Source of the DNA: Brevundimonas viscosa
Lineage (GTDB): Bacteria; Pseudomonadota; Alphaproteobacteria; Caulobacterales; Caulobacteraceae
Direction: 5' to 3'
DNA length: 64,000 bases
NCBI RefSeq assembly: GCF_900116065.1
Contig: NZ_FOZV01000001.1
Span: forward strand, 62,001 to 126,000
Both the position numbers and the translations under genes were made by a program. Under the pieces are notes generated by a model. The model had not been told where the DNA came from and ran no database searches. It saw only the letters and a program-made list of their open reading frames with translations. Positions 8,643-16,426 of this stretch are shown piece after piece. The number at the start of each line of letters is the position of its first letter. Within the stretch, counting starts at the first letter, position 1.

Positions 8643-9563
8643 ATGGGTACGGGATGGGGCGTGCGGATCGTCCCGCCGCCCGGGTTGGATGTCGTGGCGA
8701 CGCAGGCGGCGATCGAGGACGAGCTGGCCCGCCTCGTCGGCCTGTTCAGCCACTGGGACCCACGCGCAGAGCTGGCCCGCTTCAACGGCGCGCCGCCCGG
8801 CTTCTACGCCGTGTCCGAGCCCTTCTGGACCCTGCTCAACGCCGCGCTGGACCTCGCGGACGACACCGACGGCGCGGTCGATCCGACGCTGGGCGCGCTG
8901 GTCGAACTGTGGGGTTTCGGCCCGCCCGGCCGCCGTGCCGCCGGCGACCTGCCATCCGACGACGAGGTCGCGGCCGCGCTCGCCGTCTCCGGCTGGAAAG
9001 GTCTGCGATTGAACCGCGCCATGCGCGCGGTGCAGCAGGTCGGCGGCATGAAGCTGGACCTCTCCGGCCTCGCCAAGGGACACGCCGTCGACCGCCTCTC
9101 CGACCTCCTCGCCGACCTCGGCGCGACCCACCATCTCGTCGAGATCGGCGGCGAACTGCGCGGCCGCGGCGTCAAGCCGGACGGCCAGCCGTGGTGGGTG
9201 GAGCTGCAGCAGGCTCCCGGGGCGCCGGCTCCGCGCACCCTCGTCGCCCTCTTAGACCTCGCCGTCGCCACCTCCGGCGACTGGATCCGCGGCTTCGACC
9301 ACGACGGCCGACGCTACGGCCACACCATCGACGGCCGCACCGGGCGGCCGCTCGACAACGGCGTCGCTTCGGTGACGGTGCTGGCCGACGCCGCCATGAC
9401 CGCCGACGCCATGGCCACCGCGCTCGCTGTCATGGGACCCGTCGAGGGGCCTGCCTATGCCGACGCGATGAACCTCGCCGCCGCCTTCGTGGTGCGGGGC
9501 GACTCCGGCCTGACCGAGATCGTCACCCCCGCCTTCCAGTCGATGCTCGACGAGGCCGCGTGA
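8643..9563 (+). CDS. apbE: FAD:protein FMN transferase (ApbE)
   Basis: Transfers FMN from FAD to Thr or Ser of periplasmic proteins. Family blocks are all present: MGTGWGVRI at the start, GGMKLDLSGLAKGHAVDRL, HLVEIGGELRGRG, GHTIDGRTGRPLDNGVASVTVLAD and the catalytic TADAMATAL. The frame stays open upstream of this ATG and encodes a further family-like stretch (NRVLIPTHG ... VDLSGQT). A longer product starting at a CTG at 8544, overlapping the DUF4198 stop as CTGA, is therefore possible; no ATG, GTG or TTG is available there. Its most obvious target is the DUF2271 protein. The next gene overlaps by 4 bases (GTGA). Confidence 0.92.
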   Translation: MGTGWGVRIVPPPGLDVVATQAAIEDELARLVGLFSHWDPRAELARFNGAPPGFYAVSEPFWTLLNAALDLADDTDGAVDPTLGALVELWGFGPPGRRAAGDLPSDDEVAAALAVSGWKGLRLNRAMRAVQQVGGMKLDLSGLAKGHAVDRLSDLLADLGATHHLVEIGGELRGRGVKPDGQPWWVELQQAPGAPAPRTLVALLDLAVATSGDWIRGFDHDGRRYGHTIDGRTGRPLDNGVASVTVLADAAMTADAMATALAVMGPVEGPAYADAMNLAAAFVVRGDSGLTEIVTPAFQSMLDEAA

Positions 9564-10930
9564 CGTCCGATCCGGTGCGCTGGCTGTGGGCGGGGGCCGC
9601 GGTCGCCCTGTGGCTGCTGTCGATCGCCGCCGTCGCTTTCGTCCGGGCTCGCGCTCGCCGCCGCGCCGCCGCCCGCGCCCAGGGCTTCGTCGGGGAGACC
9701 GGCGTCGAGGCCGTCCTGGTCGCCTTCGCCAGCCAGACCGGGCTGGGCGAGCAGCTGGCGTGGATGACCGCCGACGCCCTGTCGCGAGCCGGAACGCCGG
9801 TCCGTGTCGCCGCGCTCGGCGACCTCGATCCGGCCGCGTTGAAGACCGCCGGTCGGGTGCTGATCGTCGCCGCCACCACCGGCGAGGGCGACGCCCCGGA
9901 CAGCCTCTCCCGCTTCGTGCGCCGGCACATGGCCGCCCCCGCCGACCTCGCCGGCCTGCGCTACGCCGTCCTGGCGCTCGGCGACCGCTCCTACGCTCAG
10001 TTCTGCGGCTTCGGCCGGGCGCTGGACGCCTGGCTGCGCCGGTCCGGCGCCGAACCCCTGTTCGACCGGGTCGAGGTCGACGACGGCGACGCCGGCGCCG
10101 TCCGCCACTGGCAGCATCAGCTGGCCCCCCTCGCGGGCGCCCCGGTCGCCGCCGACTGGGCCCCGGCCGCCTTCGACCGCTGGCGGCTGGCCGGGCGCAC
10201 CCGGCTGAACCCGGGCAGCCCCGGCGGCGGGGCCTGGCTGCTGGCCTTCGAACCCGTCGGACACGTCCCCGACTGGCAGGCCGGCGACATCGCCGAGATC
10301 GGCCTGCCGCCTCTCGACGGTGCCGCCCGGGCCAGCCGCGAATACTCGGTCGCCTCCCTCCCCGCCGACGGCCGCGTCGAGCTCATCGTCCGCCGGGTGG
10401 TGCGCGACGACGGCTCCCCCGGCCTCGCCTCCGGCTGGCTGACCGACGGCCTGGCGGTCGGCGACGAGGTCGACATGCGGCTGCGGACCAACCGCAGCTT
10501 CCACGGCCCGGAAACGGAGACGCCGATCGTGCTCATCGGCGCCGGCACCGGCCTCGCCGGCCTCCGCGGCCACCTGCGCGCCCGGCCGGAGGGCGGCCAC
10601 GGCGGCGCCTGGCTGATGTGGGGCGAGCGCAGCCGCGCCCATGACGCCTGGCTGGACGCCGAGCTGCAGGCCGCCCTCAGCTCGGGGCGGCTGACCCGTC
10701 TGGATCGCGTGTTCTCGCGCGAGCCGGGCGACGGCCGCTACGTCCAGGCGCTCATTGAGGAACACGCCGGCGAATTGCGGGGCTGGATCGACCGGGGCGC
10801 CAGCGTGCTCGTGTGTGGCAGCCTCGAGGGCATGTCGACCGGGGTGCACGCGGCGCTGGAGGCCGCCCTGGGGGCCGACCGGGTGCTGGAGCTGCTGGAG
10901 ACGGGGCGCTACCGCCGCGACGTGTACTGA
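9560..10930 (+). CDS. Membrane-anchored NADPH diflavin reductase (sulfite reductase flavoprotein alpha-like)
   Basis: A 456-residue diflavin reductase. An N-terminal transmembrane anchor (about 8-27) is followed by a flavodoxin/FMN domain (about 45-185, TTGEGDAPDS and LGDRSYAQFC loops). The C-terminal ferredoxin-NADP-reductase half has the FAD motif REYSVAS, an NADP-binding GAGTGLAGLRGHL and the family ending RYRRDVY. It should take electrons from NADPH via FAD and FMN on the cytoplasmic face. The GTG start overlaps the apbE stop by 4 bases, so the two are coupled. With PepSY and flavinylated DUF2271 it forms a plausible trans-membrane chain. Confidence 0.88.
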   Translation: MTSDPVRWLWAGAAVALWLLSIAAVAFVRARARRRAAARAQGFVGETGVEAVLVAFASQTGLGEQLAWMTADALSRAGTPVRVAALGDLDPAALKTAGRVLIVAATTGEGDAPDSLSRFVRRHMAAPADLAGLRYAVLALGDRSYAQFCGFGRALDAWLRRSGAEPLFDRVEVDDGDAGAVRHWQHQLAPLAGAPVAADWAPAAFDRWRLAGRTRLNPGSPGGGAWLLAFEPVGHVPDWQAGDIAEIGLPPLDGAARASREYSVASLPADGRVELIVRRVVRDDGSPGLASGWLTDGLAVGDEVDMRLRTNRSFHGPETETPIVLIGAGTGLAGLRGHLRARPEGGHGGAWLMWGERSRAHDAWLDAELQAALSSGRLTRLDRVFSREPGDGRYVQALIEEHAGELRGWIDRGASVLVCGSLEGMSTGVHAALEAALGADRVLELLETGRYRRDVY

Positions 10931-11013
10931 CCCGAATGCTCCGCCGGGGGCGGCGGGCGTCGCCGCGACGGGACGATCCGATGGGCGGCTATGGGTGGGC
11001 AGCGTACGCACCC

Positions 11014-11051
11014 AATGTCTGAACGGCGTCTCTACGCCTGGAACAGACATT
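11014..11051. repeat. Nested perfect inverted repeat
   Basis: AATGTCTG (11014-11021) pairs with CAGACATT (11044-11051). Inside lies a second perfect stem, GGCGT (11025-11029) with ACGCC (11034-11038), around a CTCT loop. It sits 84 bases after the diflavin reductase stop. It could end that transcript, although no T-run follows. A smaller hairpin (TGGGTG/CACCCA, 10992-11014) immediately precedes it. Confidence 0.5.
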
Positions 11052-11314
11052 CGGCCCGCGGCGAGAACCAGTCCACACCTCTCAGCTGGCAGCGAAAGCC
11101 TGCACTTCGCTCTGCATGGAGTGCATGTTGATCGATCACCGGCAAATGCCGCCGCAACCACTTGACCGCCTAATCTCAAGGGAACGTGAACAAAAAATCG
11201 GAACGGCTGCCCGAGGGGGCTGTTAGCCGGACGGGGCTGATCACAATCGACCTTGATGGTGAGGCGCGTTTCTGACGCTGCCTTCTGTTGTTCATGTATG
11301 CGAAAGGACCGATG
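11052..11314. other. Intergenic region before a stress-type lipoprotein gene
   Basis: Together with 10931-11051 this is a 384-base stretch without a convincing gene. Beyond the hairpins upstream and the EcfG-like promoter at 11200-11224, I see no conserved element. Short frames here have no ribosome site or coding character. Confidence 0.5.
11200..11224 (+). promoter_or_regulatory. EcfG/SigT-type general stress promoter candidate
   Basis: GGAAC (11200-11204) followed by 17 bases and GTT (11222-11224), that is GGAAC-N16-TGTT, one base from the alphaproteobacterial general-stress consensus GGAAC-N16/17-CGTT. The -10 lies about 90 bases before the lipoprotein start. Another GGAAC occurs at 11180-11184 without a matching -10. 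Confidence 0.35.
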
Positions 11315-12001
11315 ATGAGGAATACTGCATCCGTACTCATAGCGCTTGCATTTTCGGGCGCATCTGTCGCCGCCTGTGCCGAAGAGTCCGCGCCGGGCTC
11401 CACATCCGGGACCACTGCCCAGGCCGCCCAAAGCACGGCGACGCCGGCCGCCTCGGGCACCGACGGCGCGTGGGTGACGGTGACTGGCGACATCAGCAAC
11501 GTCACACCGCGCGGCTTCAGCATGGATATCGGCTCTCGGTCGATCCCGGTCGAGTTCGATGGCTTCCTGTCGGACTCCACACAGCCGCTGCGGGCCGGTG
11601 ATTGGGTCACGGTTTCCGGCAAGATCGACGACAGCTTCTGGGAGCGGCGCTCAATCGAAGCTTCGTCGGTCTACAGCTCGCGCCTTCAGGAGCGCTTCTG
11701 GGCCAGTGGCGCGGACGAAGAAGGCGACATCACTGGGCTCGCGCTGATCGACGTGCCGGAGCAGGGCGACTGGCTGGGCGTCACCGGCGAGGTCGTTTCC
11801 GTCGACCAGACGGAGAAGGAGATGGTTCTCGACCTCGGCGCGACTAACCTGCAGATCGACACCTCGGCCCTTCCGGGCCCTGTCCTTGCCGACCGGGGAG
11901 ATCGCGTCTCGGTGTACGGTTCGCTCGACACCGCCGACCTCTGGGACGCGAAGGAGATCGACGCGGCGTCGGTCGTCATCTTCGATCAAGGCTCAGCCTG
12001 A
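11315..12001 (+). CDS. Putative lipoprotein with two OB-like repeats
   Basis: A 228-residue protein not assigned to a named family. The signal sequence ends in a lipobox-like VAAC, then a Ser/Thr/Ala-rich linker. Two similar beta-rich modules follow, each starting with a VTG-type strand (TVTGDISNVTPRGFSMDIG and GVTGEVVSVDQTEKEMVLDLG) and ending with a DRVSVYG / GDWVTVSG block. This resembles OB-fold or YdeI/BOF-type exported stress proteins. Two adjacent ATGs are possible; the second has AAAGGA six bases upstream. An EcfG-like promoter upstream and a terminator downstream make it a single-gene unit. Confidence 0.72.
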   Translation: MRNTASVLIALAFSGASVAACAEESAPGSTSGTTAQAAQSTATPAASGTDGAWVTVTGDISNVTPRGFSMDIGSRSIPVEFDGFLSDSTQPLRAGDWVTVSGKIDDSFWERRSIEASSVYSSRLQERFWASGADEEGDITGLALIDVPEQGDWLGVTGEVVSVDQTEKEMVLDLGATNLQIDTSALPGPVLADRGDRVSVYGSLDTADLWDAKEIDAASVVIFDQGSA

Positions 12002-12038
12002 GCAGGCTGAAGCGAGGCGAAGTCCTCGGAACAGCAGT

Positions 12039-12070
12039 AAGCCGCCGTTCCCGGAAAGGGGCGGCGGCTT
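12039..12070 (+). terminator. Hairpin terminator after the lipoprotein gene
   Basis: AAGCCGCC (12039-12046) pairs perfectly with GGCGGCTT (12063-12070) around a 16-base loop, 38 bases after the stop codon. Only two Ts follow, so it is a weak or Rho-assisted terminator. Confidence 0.6.
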
Positions 12071-12306
12071 CGTATGTCGCGCCCAAGGAGCGTCACAGGA
12101 GCCGGGTCCTGTATTCACGACGGCCTGCGCCGGAGCGACGGCCTATTGGCGAGGCGCGAGCTTCGCCGTCGGAGCCGAGAAGCAGGAGATCGCCTCGGCG
12201 ACTGAATGTCCGCAACGGGTCGGGATCCGACCTCTGCGCTCCGCCCGTATGGCGACTTTCAGCAGGCCGGCGCCGAAGAGGGCCACACCCGACGCCCCCC
12301 TCCGCC
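12071..12306. other. Convergent intergenic spacer, nothing recognised
   Basis: Together with the terminator this makes a 305-base stretch between the lipoprotein stop and the end of the minus-strand hydroxylase. Frames across it lack ribosome sites and family resemblance. Confidence 0.45.
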
Positions 12307-12984
12307 TCAGACCTCCGACCAGCGTCGCAACAGGTTGTGGTAGACGGCGGTCAGCTCCAGCACGGCGGGATCCTTCGGCCCCTTGTCCAGCGTCACCCGC
12401 TGGATCGCCACATCCAGCCGGAACAGGGTCTCGCGGTCGGCGTCGTCGCGCACCAGGCTCTGCAGCCAGAAGAAGCTGGCCACGCGCGCGCCGCGCGTCA
12501 CCGGCGTCACCCGGTGCAGGCTCTTGGACGGATACAGCACCAGGTCGCCGGCCGGCAGCTTGACCGTCTGCGGCCCGTACATCTCCTCGATGACCAGTTC
12601 GCCGCCGTCGTAGTCCCCGGGCTCCGACAGGAACAGGGTGCACGACAGGTCGCTGCGGATGCGCACCGCCCCCCGCTGCCGGATGGCGTTGTCGACGTGT
12701 ACGCCGAAGTGCTCGCCGCCCTCGTACCGGTTGAACAGCGGCGGGAAGACGGTGTGCGGCAGGGCCGCAGAGACGAACATCGGATGGGCGTTCAGGGCCT
12801 GCAGCACCAGGGCGCCGACCTCCTTCGCCTCGGGCGACTCCTCGGGCAGCTGGCGGTTGACCTTGGCGGTCGCCGACTGGTGGCCCGAGGTGACGTTGCC
12901 GTCGACCCAGTCGCCGGCGTCCAGCCGCGCCCGCAGCGCCGCGACCTCGTCCCTGGTGAAGACGCCCGGGATGTGCAGCAGCAT
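12307..12984 (-). CDS. piuC: PKHD-type Fe(II)/2-oxoglutarate hydroxylase PiuC
   Basis: A 225-residue PiuC/YbiX family oxygenase. The iron triad is H96 and D98 ([16 protein letters not shown]) and H157 ([12 protein letters not shown]), with R167 placed to bind 2-oxoglutarate. In proteobacteria this gene travels with Fiu/PiuA catecholate-siderophore receptors and is iron-repressed; the substrate it hydroxylates is not settled. Here it starts 5 bases after the stop of exactly such a receptor, so the two form an operon. Confidence 0.9.
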   Translation of the reverse strand: MLLHIPGVFTRDEVAALRARLDAGDWVDGNVTSGHQSATAKVNRQLPEESPEAKEVGALVLQALNAHPMFVSAALPHTVFPPLFNRYEGGEHFGVHVDNAIRQRGAVRIRSDLSCTLFLSEPGDYDGGELVIEEMYGPQTVKLPAGDLVLYPSKSLHRVTPVTRGARVASFFWLQSLVRDDADRETLFRLDVAIQRVTLDKGPKDPAVLELTAVYHNLLRRWSEV

Positions 12985-12989
12985 GGCGG

Positions 12990-15227
12990 TCAGTAGCGCA
13001 GGTTGAGGGACAGGATGGCCTGCCGCGCCGGGGCCACGTCGGCGTGGTGCACGCCGTTGGTGCGCAGGATGTACGCTTCGTCCCCGGCGTTCTGGACGTT
13101 CAGCTGCAGGCTGGCGTTGTCGGTCAGGTCCCAGGAGGCGAACAGGTCGACCCGCGTGTACGCCGGCGCGTAGATGCGGTTGCTGCCGCCGCCGGCTTCG
13201 CCCTGGTTGCCGCCGAAGCTGTCCGAGACATGATAGACGCCGCCGCCCAGCGCCAGCCGCGGCGTCGCCCGGTAGGTGGTGAAGAGGCTGAAGCTGTGCT
13301 GCGGCGTATTGGCCAGCGGATCGCCGACATTGACGTTGTTGTAGGCGCCCGAGACCAGCTCGGAGTCCATCCAGGTGTAGCCGCCGAACACCTGCCAGGC
13401 GCGGGTGATGTTGCCCGACACGCCGAACTCCAGCCCGCGCACCTCGGCCTCCCCGGCCTGTTCGAAGATCCCCGGCGAGACCTGGATCTGCGCGTTGCGG
13501 CGCACGGTGCGGAACAGGGCCGCGCTCAGCGACAGGCGATGGTGGAACAGGACGGCCTTGGCCCCGATCTCGACGCTCTCGCTCTCCTCCGGATCCAGCA
13601 GCTCGCCCGCCAGATTGCCCGAGCCCTCGCCCCCGACGCCGTTCTGGTCGCCCGCCGACACCGTCGGCGGCGTCGAGGCGGTGGCCCAGGAGGCGTAAAC
13701 GCTGGTGGTCTCCGACGGCTTGTAGACCAGCCCGGCCTGGTAGTTGACGAAGTCCCACGACCCTTGCTCGACCGTCGGCGTCGTCGCGCCCCGCGCCAGC
13801 GCCGTCCCGTCGACCTCGTAGCTGTCGTGGCGCAGGCCGAGGTTCAGCACCCAGCGCTCGCCGATGGCGATGGAGTCGAAGGCGTACAGGCCGAGCGTGT
13901 TGGTGTTGGAGTGCGTTTCGACGCCGCGCGCGATCGTCCCCGTCCACGGATCGGACGGGTCCGGATGGTACACCCGCGTGCAGTCGAGGCCGGTCAGCGG
14001 CGCGGGGCAGACGGTCCCGCCCGTCGTCGTCACCGTGTACGAGGCGTTGCGATTGATCTCGCGGCTGAACTCGGCGCCGACGTCGAAGCTGTGGGTCAGC
14101 CCGCCCGCCGTGACCTTCCCGTACACATCCACCACGTTCGCGAAGGTCGCGGTCGGGTTCCAGCGGGACTTGGTCCCGCGCTTCATCCACCACTCGCCGC
14201 CGATCTCCCGCGCCGGGCCGCCGTCGCCCGGATTGGTCACCACATAGTCGTTCAGCGTCTCGGCGTAGCGGGTCACGTTCCGGATCGACAGGGCGTCGCT
14301 GATGCGGTGCTCCACCTCCAGCGTCAGGCTGTCGACCTCGTTGGTCAGGTAGTCCCGCGCGGTCAGGCCGTAGAAGCTGTCGTAGGGCACATCCAGCACC
14401 CCGCTGTCGGTCGTGCGCGTCCCGATCTTGGTGAACAGCGGGATGCCGTAGTCGGGCATCTGGTCCAAGGTCAGGTGGTAGTAGCTCAGCGTGGCCGTGG
14501 TCCCCATCCCCAGCCCGATCGCGCCTGACAGGCCCAGGCCCCACCGGTCGTAGTCGACGGCCTCGCGACCCGGGACGTCGCCTTCGGCCGTCATCAGGTT
14601 CAGGCGCAGCCCGCCCGTCTCGCCGAGCCGCCAGTTCTGGTCCAGCGTCCCGCGCAGGTAACCGTCTGTCCCCACGCCCAGCCCCACGCGGGTGAATGCG
14701 GTCAGCCGCGGCGTCTTGGACGACAGGTTGATGCTGCCCCCGCCCGAGCCGCGGCCGGAATAGACCGCGTCCGGCCCCTTGATGACCTCGACCTGCTCGA
14801 GGTTGAACACCTCGCGCTGCTGCCCGCCCGAGTCCCGGATCCCGTCCACGAAGACGTTGTTGCCCGACGACTGGCCGCGGATGAACGGCCGGTCGGCCAG
14901 CGGCTGGCCGCCCTCGCCGGCCCCGAAGGTGATCCCCGGCGAGGTGCGCAGGATGTCCTGCAGCGAGGTCGCCGCTGTCTGCTCGATGATCTGCTGCGGG
15001 ATGATGGTGACCGACCGCGGCATGTCGACCAGCGGCGCGACGAACTCCGGCGACTGCGGCTCCCGCGCCGCGGGCTGGCCGGTGACGGTGACGGTGCCGA
15101 GGTTGGTGGCGTCCTGCGGATCGGCCGCCGGCCCCGGCTCCCCGGCCAGCGCCGGCCCGCCGGCCAGCATGCCCGCGGCGGTTGAGGCGAACAGGAGGGC
15201 GCGAAGGGCGTCGGCGCGGTCGGTCAT
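12990..15227 (-). CDS. Fiu/PiuA-type TonB-dependent siderophore receptor
   Basis: A 745-residue receptor with a signal peptide ([28 protein letters not shown]), a TonB box (TVTVTGQ) and a plug domain ([59 protein letters not shown]). The large barrel ends in the aromatic-type ILSLNLRY. The plug sequence and the adjoining piuC match the Fiu/PiuA catecholate receptor group. Its leader holds a 47-bp palindrome and a further Fur-like box, consistent with iron repression. A frame continuing upstream to 15683 lacks any receptor features and is not part of the gene. Confidence 0.92.
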   Translation of the reverse strand: MTDRADALRALLFASTAAGMLAGGPALAGEPGPAADPQDATNLGTVTVTGQPAAREPQSPEFVAPLVDMPRSVTIIPQQIIEQTAATSLQDILRTSPGITFGAGEGGQPLADRPFIRGQSSGNNVFVDGIRDSGGQQREVFNLEQVEVIKGPDAVYSGRGSGGGSINLSSKTPRLTAFTRVGLGVGTDGYLRGTLDQNWRLGETGGLRLNLMTAEGDVPGREAVDYDRWGLGLSGAIGLGMGTTATLSYYHLTLDQMPDYGIPLFTKIGTRTTDSGVLDVPYDSFYGLTARDYLTNEVDSLTLEVEHRISDALSIRNVTRYAETLNDYVVTNPGDGGPAREIGGEWWMKRGTKSRWNPTATFANVVDVYGKVTAGGLTHSFDVGAEFSREINRNASYTVTTTGGTVCPAPLTGLDCTRVYHPDPSDPWTGTIARGVETHSNTNTLGLYAFDSIAIGERWVLNLGLRHDSYEVDGTALARGATTPTVEQGSWDFVNYQAGLVYKPSETTSVYASWATASTPPTVSAGDQNGVGGEGSGNLAGELLDPEESESVEIGAKAVLFHHRLSLSAALFRTVRRNAQIQVSPGIFEQAGEAEVRGLEFGVSGNITRAWQVFGGYTWMDSELVSGAYNNVNVGDPLANTPQHSFSLFTTYRATPRLALGGGVYHVSDSFGGNQGEAGGGSNRIYAPAYTRVDLFASWDLTDNASLQLNVQNAGDEAYILRTNGVHHADVAPARQAILSLNLRY

Positions 15228-15236
15228 GGCGGAGGT

Positions 15237-15283
15237 CCGGCGAAGGTTCAGATGCGAGCCGCTCGCATTATCACCTTCGCCGG
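15237..15283. promoter_or_regulatory. 47-bp palindrome with Fur-like core in receptor leader
   Basis: A symmetrical element centred on 15260. The outer arms CCGGCGAAGGT (15237-15247) and ACCTTCGCCGG (15273-15283) are perfect complements. A 5-base spacer follows each, then the core TGCGAGC-C-GCTCGCA (15253-15267), a perfect 7-1-7 palindrome of Fur-box shape. It ends 9 bases before the receptor start codon, so it may act as a DNA operator or as a stable hairpin in the mRNA leader. Confidence 0.6.
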
Positions 15284-15299
15284 ATGCCGCAACCGCAAT

Positions 15300-15314
15300 T
15301 GCGACACACTCGCA
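15300..15314. promoter_or_regulatory. Second Fur-like 7-1-7 operator
   Basis: TGCGACA-C-ACTCGCA; the flanks extend the symmetry to TTGCGA...TCGCAA. It lies 33 bases upstream of the palindrome core's right edge, in the promoter region of the Fiu-type receptor. Confidence 0.45.
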
Positions 15315-15337
15315 AGAATTCCGGGCGGACCCGATCG

Positions 15338-16426
15338 TTAGTCCGCGATGCGGAACTCCACCGGCTGCACACAGCCGACCGCGCCTTCGCCGGGTGCGGC
15401 CCGGCCGCGCCGGACCATGTTCATCGCGGCCTCTCCGAAGGCCCGGGCCGGCTGGGCCCCGATCAGCCGGACGTTGCCGACTTCGCCCCACGGCGCGATG
15501 TCGAAACGGACGAGGGCCCACCCCTCCACGCCGGCCATGCGGAACGCCTCCGGGCCTGCCAGGGCCTGCGGCCGCCAGTCCGCGAGCACGGCGGCCGGGC
15601 AGTGCTGTTGCCCGTCGGAGGGCGGCGGCGGCATGGCGGGCGCCGGGAGGGTCAGACCGCGGCGATACCAGTTGTAGACGCACCCGGTTCGTGCGGCCCC
15701 CGGCGCCAGCCGCGCCTGCCCCGTGGCCCGCGCCACCTCCGCGTCGAAGGGCGGACTGCCGGAAGAAGCGACGATCTCGACATCCCGGACGCGGCCGTCG
15801 GCGACCGACCAGCGGACCACGGACCAGTCCTGCACGCCCGGCCGCTTGCCGGGCGCGTCGAAATTCGGAACCGCGTAGCTGCGCGCCTCGGCCCCCTCCT
15901 CGCAGGACGCGTCTTCTCCGGCCAGCCTGCGGCGAACCGCGTCGCGCAGGGGGCCATTGCGCCGATTGCCGCCGAAGTAGGCGGCGAGGACCGAAGCGGG
16001 CGCGGTTGCGACGCCCATGGCGCTATAGACCATGCGCAGGCGGCAGCCCTCGCGCGGCCCCGGTGCAAAGCGCCAGGCGGCGAACGTCGCTTCGCTGGCC
16101 TCGCGCACGTTCGGAAAGACGTCCGTGTTCGCCTCGGCGGGCGCGACGATGTCCACGGGACGCCCGGCGGCGTCGACGCTGAACTCGATCAGGCCGGTCG
16201 CCGCCGCATCGAGCCCGGGCCGCAGCTCCGCCGGGCCGAGCGGCACGAAAGACGTCGAGAACACCGGCGTGACCGGCTGGTCCGAACAGCTCGCGGCGGC
16301 CTCCGGAACGTAAAGCCGCGGCGCCGACGCCGGATCGGCCTGGGCCCAGGCCGGCCCGCCCGCGACGGCCAAGGCGACCGCGGCTCCCACCGCGACGGTC
16401 GGGCGGAGCCGGCCCCTAGTCGACAT
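15338..16426 (-). CDS. Exported TonB-C-domain-like protein (paralogue A)
   Basis: A 362-residue protein with a signal peptide (VGAAVALAVAGGPAWAQA) and several TonB C-terminal-like modules, each built as ...VRFDIAPWGEVGNVRLIGAQPA followed by an AFGEAA helix. Paired cysteines lie between modules. It lacks the N-terminal membrane anchor and Pro-rich spacer of a real TonB, so it is probably a soluble periplasmic protein using the same fold. It overlaps its paralogue by 11 bases and follows it in transcription. No function can be assigned. Confidence 0.72.
   Translation of the reverse strand: MSTRGRLRPTVAVGAAVALAVAGGPAWAQADPASAPRLYVPEAAASCSDQPVTPVFSTSFVPLGPAELRPGLDAAATGLIEFSVDAAGRPVDIVAPAEANTDVFPNVREASEATFAAWRFAPGPREGCRLRMVYSAMGVATAPASVLAAYFGGNRRNGPLRDAVRRRLAGEDASCEEGAEARSYAVPNFDAPGKRPGVQDWSVVRWSVADGRVRDVEIVASSGSPPFDAEVARATGQARLAPGAARTGCVYNWYRRGLTLPAPAMPPPPSDGQQHCPAAVLADWRPQALAGPEAFRMAGVEGWALVRFDIAPWGEVGNVRLIGAQPARAFGEAAMNMVRRGRAAPGEGAVGCVQPVEFRIAD

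Noticed and set aside
11130..11190. LexA-type (GTTC-N7-GTTC) site in the intergenic region
   Set aside because: The GAAC copies present have the wrong spacing.
15228..15683. N-terminal extension of the Fiu-type receptor
   Set aside because: The extension crosses the palindrome and Fur-like sites and runs antisense-like through the neighbouring gene; a normal signal peptide starts at 15227.
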